Origin: Spirochaetota bacterium
GTDB lineage: Bacteria; Spirochaetota; Spirochaetia; Treponematales; UBA12059
Direction of reading: 5' to 3'
Length of the DNA stretch: 64,000 nucleotides
Assembly: GCA_018816345.1 (NCBI GenBank)
Contig: JAHIWG010000012.1
Location: 1-64,000, forward strand
How positions within the stretch are numbered: the first letter of the stretch is position 1; every line of letters begins with the position of its first letter. Of this stretch, positions 59,048-64,000 are shown one piece after another. The notes below the pieces were generated by a model. The model was not told where the DNA came from. It saw only the letters and a program-made list of their open reading frames with translations, and did not search any database. The position numbers were made by a program, and so were the translations under genes.

Positions 59048-60022
59048 ATGCATTCCGCTAATAAGACAGGCAGGTCGAACCTCAGGATCCCCGTAGTCGC
59101 GACCGCGCTCGCGGCGGCCCTCGCGCTCGCCGCTACGGGCCCGCTGGCGGCCGCGCCGGCGAAGCGAGCCGAGCCGATCAGGCTGGGCATCATGCCGGAC
59201 GCCGACTCCCTACCGTTCATGGTGGCCGAGGCGGAAGGGCTCTTCGCGGCGAACGGCGTGTCCGTCGAGCTGGTCACCTTCGCTAACGCGCAGGAACGCG
59301 ACGCGGCGATCCAGGCCGGCAGGCTGGACGGCGCCATATCCGACCTGCTCGCGGCCGCCTTCCTCGCGGCCGGCGGGTTCGACATGCGCGTGACGAGCGC
59401 CACGGACGGACGCTACGGCATCGCCGCGGCCCCCGGCTCCGGCATCGCCGACGCGGCGGGGCTGGCCGGCAAGAGGATCGGCCTTTCCACCAACACGATC
59501 ATCCAGTACTCGGTGGACGCCATAACCGGCGCGGCCGGGCTCCCGGCCTCAGGCTACTCCTCGGTCGCCATCCCCAAGATGCCAGTCAGGATGGAGATGC
59601 TGCTGGCCGGCCAGGTAGACGCCGCCGGGCTCCCGGAGCCCTTCCTGACTACCGCCGTCCAGCGCGGCGCGACCCTCGTGGGCACGACCGAGCAGTTCCA
59701 TATCGACGCCGCTGTCATCGTGTTCTCCAAGGCCGTCCTCGATTCCAGGCTCGACGAGGTCAAGCGGCTTTACGCGGCCTACGCCACGGCCGCCAAGAGA
59801 ATCAACACGTCGCCCGACTCGTACCGCGGCTTCCTCGTCGAGAAGGCCCGGTTCCCGGCCGAGGTCAAGGACGCGTACCGCTTCGTTACGTACCGCGCGC
59901 CCACCCTGCCCGCCGTCGCGCACGTGCAGGCCGCGATATCGTGGCTCAAGGCCCGCGGTCTACTGAGCAAGGATCTGGTCCCCGCCGACCTCCTCGATGG
60001 AAGGGCCGTCGCCGCGTGGTAG
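59048..60022 (+). CDS. ABC transporter substrate-binding protein (NMT1/THI5-like)
   Basis: IRLGIMPDADSLPFMVAEAEGLFAANGVSVELVTFANAQERDAAIQAGRLDGAISDLLAA. Confidence 0.87.
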   Translation: MHSANKTGRSNLRIPVVATALAAALALAATGPLAAAPAKRAEPIRLGIMPDADSLPFMVAEAEGLFAANGVSVELVTFANAQERDAAIQAGRLDGAISDLLAAAFLAAGGFDMRVTSATDGRYGIAAAPGSGIADAAGLAGKRIGLSTNTIIQYSVDAITGAAGLPASGYSSVAIPKMPVRMEMLLAGQVDAAGLPEPFLTTAVQRGATLVGTTEQFHIDAAVIVFSKAVLDSRLDEVKRLYAAYATAAKRINTSPDSYRGFLVEKARFPAEVKDAYRFVTYRAPTLPAVAHVQAAISWLKARGLLSKDLVPADLLDGRAVAAW

Positions 60023-60858
60023 AGCTCCGGGAGCTCGCGATCGACTACCCCGCGGGCTCCGCGAACGCGCGGGGCCGCGTCCCGGCCGTCGCCGGCGCCA
60101 GCGCCTTATTCCCGGCGGGAGGCGTCTCGGCCATAGTCGGCCCGTCCGGCTGCGGCAAGACGAGCGTCGCGCACGCCATAGCGGGGCTCCTCGCGCCTAG
60201 TTCCGGGCAGGTGCTCGTAGACGGCGAGCCGGTCCGCGGGGTCCGCGGCAGGACCGCGGTCATCTTCCAGGATTTCGGGCTCCTCCCATGGCGCACGGTC
60301 GAGGGCAACGCGGCGCTTCCGCTCGAGGTCGCCGGCGTCGGGCGCTCCGCGAGGCGCGAGAGGGTACGCCCAGTGCTCGAGGAGCTAGGGCTCTCGGGCT
60401 TCGGACGCTTCTACCCGAGCAGCCTCTCGGGCGGCATGAAGCAGCGCGTAGCCATAGCGCGGGCCCTCGTCTCCGAGCCCGACATCCTCGTGATGGACGA
60501 GCCGTTCTCCAGCCTCGACGCGCTCACGCGCGAGGCCGCCCAGGAGTTCCTCCTGGAAGTCAGGCGCAAGAGGCCCCTCTCGATCATCGTCATTACCCAT
60601 TCTATAGAAGAGGCCGTATACCTGGCCCAATCCGTCTTCGTCATGTCGGGCAAGAACCCGGGGACGATAAGCGGACGCTTCGACATCCCCGAGAACGAGG
60701 CCGCCTCTCGCTTCGCGGCGCGCCCGGATCCCGATGAGCGGGCGGACTCAGAAGGGCGGGCGGACTTCCGCTCCGCCCCCCGCTACCTCGAGCTGTGCGC
60801 CGCGATCCGGACGGCGCTCCGCGGCTCGGGCCGGACCGACGACGGGGCCGTGGCGTGA
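60016..60858 (+). CDS. ABC transporter ATP-binding protein (GTG start overlapping upstream stop)
   Basis: AIVGPSGCGKTSVAHAIAGLL...SLSGGMKQRVAIARALVSEPDILVMDEPFSSLDALTREAAQEFLLEV. Confidence 0.92.
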   Translation: MVELRELAIDYPAGSANARGRVPAVAGASALFPAGGVSAIVGPSGCGKTSVAHAIAGLLAPSSGQVLVDGEPVRGVRGRTAVIFQDFGLLPWRTVEGNAALPLEVAGVGRSARRERVRPVLEELGLSGFGRFYPSSLSGGMKQRVAIARALVSEPDILVMDEPFSSLDALTREAAQEFLLEVRRKRPLSIIVITHSIEEAVYLAQSVFVMSGKNPGTISGRFDIPENEAASRFAARPDPDERADSEGRADFRSAPRYLELCAAIRTALRGSGRTDDGAVA

Positions 60859-61625
60859 CCCCCTCCAGGCGGCCGGGAAGGTCCTCGGCGGCAGGCATAG
60901 CGATAGCCGCTACCTTCCTATTCGGGGCATGGGCGGTCGCCGCCGCCGCCGTCGGCAAGCCCTTCCTCCCGAGCCCGGCGAAGGCCGCGGCTGCGTTCGC
61001 CAGGCTCGCGGCCGACGGCGCGCTCGGCGTGCACGCCGGGGCCAGCCTCTCCAGGGTGGCCTGGGCGCTCGTAGCCAGCTTCGTCCCGGCGGCCGCGCTC
61101 GGCCTCGCGGCCGGGCGCTCCGCTCGCGTCGACGCCGTCGTCTCCCCCCTCGTCTATATCCTGCACCCGCTACCCAAGGCGGCTTTCCTGCCTATAATAC
61201 TCCTGGCCTTCGGGCTCGGCGAGGCGTCGAAGATATTCCTCGTCGGCGTCATAATATTCAGCCAGGTACTCGTCTCGGCGAGGGACTCCGCGAGGCGGAT
61301 CCCGAGGCAGCTCATCGACTCGGTCCGCTCGCTCGGGGCCTCCCGCCTCTCCCTGGCCGTCCTCGTCGTAGTCCCGGCGTCCCTGCCCGACCTCCTTACG
61401 TCGCTCCGCGTCAGCCTCGGCACCGCGGTCGCCGTGCTGTTCCTCGCCGAGACGTTCGCGACGGAGACGGGCTTAGGCTACCTCATAGTCGATTCCTGGG
61501 CGCGCGTAGCCTATCCGGAGATGTACGCCGCCATCATCGCGATGAGCCTCCTGGGGCTCGGCCTCTTCGCGGCCGTCGACGCGGCCGAGCGGCTCCTATG
61601 CCCGTGGCGCTCGTACAGGACGTAG
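60855..61625 (+). CDS. ABC transporter permease (GTG start)
   Basis: IDSVRSLGASRLSLAVLVVVPASLPDLLTSLRVSLGTAVAVLFLAETFATETGLGYLIVDSWARVAYPEMYAAIIAMSLLGLGLF. Confidence 0.92.
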   Translation: MTPSRRPGRSSAAGIAIAATFLFGAWAVAAAAVGKPFLPSPAKAAAAFARLAADGALGVHAGASLSRVAWALVASFVPAAALGLAAGRSARVDAVVSPLVYILHPLPKAAFLPIILLAFGLGEASKIFLVGVIIFSQVLVSARDSARRIPRQLIDSVRSLGASRLSLAVLVVVPASLPDLLTSLRVSLGTAVAVLFLAETFATETGLGYLIVDSWARVAYPEMYAAIIAMSLLGLGLFAAVDAAERLLCPWRSYRT

Positions 61626-61679
61626 GGCGAAGTCTCCGCCACTATGGAACCATGATAGGGCGGACCCGCTACGCGGGTA

Positions 61680-63617
61680 TCAGGCCAGGGGGAAGCGCGC
61701 CTCGACGAGCGTTCCGGGGGCCGCGGCCGATAGGTCGATCGTGCCGTTCAACTGCAGGACGAGGGCCCTGACAATCGTCAGGCCCAGCTTCCCCTCGACG
61801 CCCCCGGGCAGCCCGGCGCCGTAGTCCCTGACTCGTAGCGCGGCCTGGCTCCCGTCGCGGACGAAGGAGACGTCTATCCTGCCGCCTTTATCCTCGCCGT
61901 ACCCGTGCTGCATGGCGTTCGTCACGATCTCGCGATAGAGGAGCCCGAGCGACACCGCCGAGTCGAGCGATAGGGGTATGTCCTCGCACTCGATCACGAT
62001 GTCGAAGCGGGCGCCGACGCTCGCGGCCTCGGTCGACTGCGACGAGAGCACGTTCAGGTACTCCCTGACGTCGACCCTGAGCGACTCGGGCCGCTCGGCG
62101 GTTATCAAGTACGCCGCCGCAAGGGCGGACGTCCTCGACTGTATCTTCGCGAGGGCCAGCCGGACCTCCTCGGTAGCCTCGCCCTTCTGAAGCTCTATGA
62201 GGCTCTCCAGGAACTGGAAGTTATTCTTGACGCGGTGGTGCAGCTCGCGGAGGAGTATCTCCCTGTCGTCGAGGGCGTCGTGGAGCCTCTTGTCGTTGCG
62301 CTTACGCTCGCTTATATCGCGGATGAAGGCCTGGTACAGGACGCGCTCCCCGAGCCGTATCGGGGATACGCTTATCTCGGCGTCGAACGAGGAGCCGTCG
62401 CCCCGGGAATGCGTCCACTCGAATATCATCGAGCGGCCCGAGGAGACTTCCTTTAGGATACTCAATACCGCGTCAGCGCTCGCGCGGCCGTCCGGCTGGG
62501 AAACCGGGGAGAAATCTATGGGGCTACTCCCCAGGATCTCGGCGGCGGACCTTCCGTATAGCCGCTCCGCGCCCCGGTTGCACTCCACGACCTTGAACGA
62601 TCGGTCGACGATCAGGATGCCGTCGTTGGCGGCGTCGAACAGCTTACGGAACCTAAGCTCGGACTCCTCCAGCTCGCGCTCCCGGACGGCGACGCGCTCC
62701 GACAGGCGCTTCTCCTCCTCCGCGAGGACCAGCCGCTTGCCCCGCTCCAGGTACACGCGGCTAGCGGCGAACAGCGCCGCCGCGAGGAGCAGCACGCCCG
62801 CGGAGAAGACGAGCGTCCTCGGCGTCTCGACCGCATTGAGGTCGGCCATGAGCGAGGAGCGCGACTCGTCAGCGATTATGGTGAACTCGCCGCTGCCTAG
62901 CCTGAACGAGCGAGAGGTCATCAGGCTCCCCTCGTCGAGAGCGAAGAGCGTCGGCTTACGGTCGTCGGAGGCCCAGAGAATCCTACCGGCGCCGAACATC
63001 AGGAACGAGCGGCGGCCCTCGCCCGTGGCTAGCGGCGACAGGTACTTATCTATCGCCTTTCCTAGGCCGACCGCGGTACCCAGGACTCCCTTGAGGGCCC
63101 CCTCGACGTATACGGGGTAGAAGAACATGAAGTAAGGCTCGGGATCGGCCGAAGGCCCGTGCAGCACTACCGGGGCCTCGCCCGAGCCGAAGCCCTGCCA
63201 AAGCTCGGAGGAGGCCTGGGTCAGCGCGGCGACGACGCTCCCGGTACCTTGTCGCGCCTCGACGAATCGAGGCATCCCGGGACCGCGGAAATAAGCGTAG
63301 GCTATTGACTCCCTGTAGGACTCGCTCTCGAACTCGAGGAGCGAGACCATGGACGCGTCGTCGCGGATGCCGCGCTCGTACTCGTTGAAGGAATATGACG
63401 ATAGGATGCGGTTCTCCTCGAGCAGGCGGGAGAAGCTCTCCTCCATAGCGTTGCGAGCCAGATCGACCTGTAGCGCCCTATTGCGCTCCGCGAGGGCCAG
63501 GTGCGTCCTAGTGGACGCCCGATCGGCCACGTACCACGAGGCGGCGACCGCGGACGTCACGATGACGGCGGCGAATAAATACGCTAGCCTTAGCCACCGC
63601 TCGCGCTCGAATTTCAT
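61680..63617 (-). CDS. Membrane sensor histidine kinase: periplasmic sensor, PAS, HisKA_2-type
   Basis: FRKLFDAANDGILIVDRSFKVVECNRGAERLYGRSAAEIL (PAS); LLRELHHRVKNNFQFLESLIELQKGEA (HisKA_2); LGLLYREIVTNAMQHGYGEDKGGRI. Confidence 0.92.
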   Translation of the reverse strand: MKFERERWLRLAYLFAAVIVTSAVAASWYVADRASTRTHLALAERNRALQVDLARNAMEESFSRLLEENRILSSYSFNEYERGIRDDASMVSLLEFESESYRESIAYAYFRGPGMPRFVEARQGTGSVVAALTQASSELWQGFGSGEAPVVLHGPSADPEPYFMFFYPVYVEGALKGVLGTAVGLGKAIDKYLSPLATGEGRRSFLMFGAGRILWASDDRKPTLFALDEGSLMTSRSFRLGSGEFTIIADESRSSLMADLNAVETPRTLVFSAGVLLLAAALFAASRVYLERGKRLVLAEEEKRLSERVAVRERELEESELRFRKLFDAANDGILIVDRSFKVVECNRGAERLYGRSAAEILGSSPIDFSPVSQPDGRASADAVLSILKEVSSGRSMIFEWTHSRGDGSSFDAEISVSPIRLGERVLYQAFIRDISERKRNDKRLHDALDDREILLRELHHRVKNNFQFLESLIELQKGEATEEVRLALAKIQSRTSALAAAYLITAERPESLRVDVREYLNVLSSQSTEAASVGARFDIVIECEDIPLSLDSAVSLGLLYREIVTNAMQHGYGEDKGGRIDVSFVRDGSQAALRVRDYGAGLPGGVEGKLGLTIVRALVLQLNGTIDLSAAAPGTLVEARFPLA

Positions 63618-63712
63618 ACTATTATAATAGGCTACTGAGTATTGAGGTTCAAGACTGACACGTCGAAAACAGAATTCATCTTGACGATCGCTCCAAAATC
63701 TCTAATAATCTA

Positions 63713-64000
63713 ATGATGACGACTCAACTAATCGATTCCCTCTGGGAACGCCTCGCGGGGGTTTCTATAGAGGCCCTCAGGATGAGCGACGCCGAGGCGG
63801 CGCGCTTCCGCTCCAACCGCGTGGCCAAGCTCGTGGGGCTCCTACCCTTCCTGGCAGGCTGCGACGACGCCGAGCGCACGGCCCTGGCCCACCTGGCCGT
63901 CTTCGCTATAGCAGGCCGAGGCGAGGCCCGCCGCGTATTCGACCATTCGCCGGCCGACGACGCCGAGCCCCTCGCCAGGCTACGTACTATAGCCGACTTC
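63713..64000 (+). CDS. Hypothetical protein, partial (runs off the window)
   Basis: Open 96-codon frame from ATGATGACG with no stop: MMTTQLIDSLWERLAGVSIEALRMSDAEAARFRSNRVAKLVGLLPFLAG...; not in ORF track. Confidence 0.5.
   Translation, partial: MMTTQLIDSLWERLAGVSIEALRMSDAEAARFRSNRVAKLVGLLPFLAGCDDAERTALAHLAVFAIAGRGEARRVFDHSPADDAEPLARLRTIADF

Overview
High-GC (mostly housekeeping plus catabolic) chromosomal window; gene content and several conserved-hypothetical proteins look spirochaete-like, but taxonomy is inference only. Main blocks: (1) partial cysS and murB; (2) a large minus-strand lysine-fermentation cluster (kdd, kce, kamA, kamB, kamC, kamD, kamE, NhaC-type transporter, two CoA-transferase subunits, thiolase; kal not seen); (3) lipoproteins, a PEGA-repeat protein, an Hsp20 gene behind a near-consensus sigma-54 site; (4) an oppABCDF peptide importer; (5) an unusual soluble MCP-signalling/SBP fusion; (6) tRNA-Ala(GGC) followed by an odd tRNA-3'-end duplication with hairpins; (7) a TetR-epimerase locus with a visible operator; (8) a UbiD-UbiA-UbiX trio; (9) a transglutaminase/TPR protein next to a giant Ig-like lipoprotein; (10) a NMT1/THI5-type ABC importer and a PAS/HisKA_2 kinase. 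The most interesting signal is a family of four inverted-repeat elements (arm consensus about GCACAGAGACACGGAGAAGATGAGG) in intergenic gaps at ~1.4, 6.4, 16.3-16.8 and 18.1 kb. One copy carries, exactly between its arms, a GxxExxY (PD-(D/E)XK-like) gene; the other three are ~107-138 bp MITE-like versions without the gene. This looks like a nuclease-associated dispersed repeat system comparable in layout to REP/RAYT.
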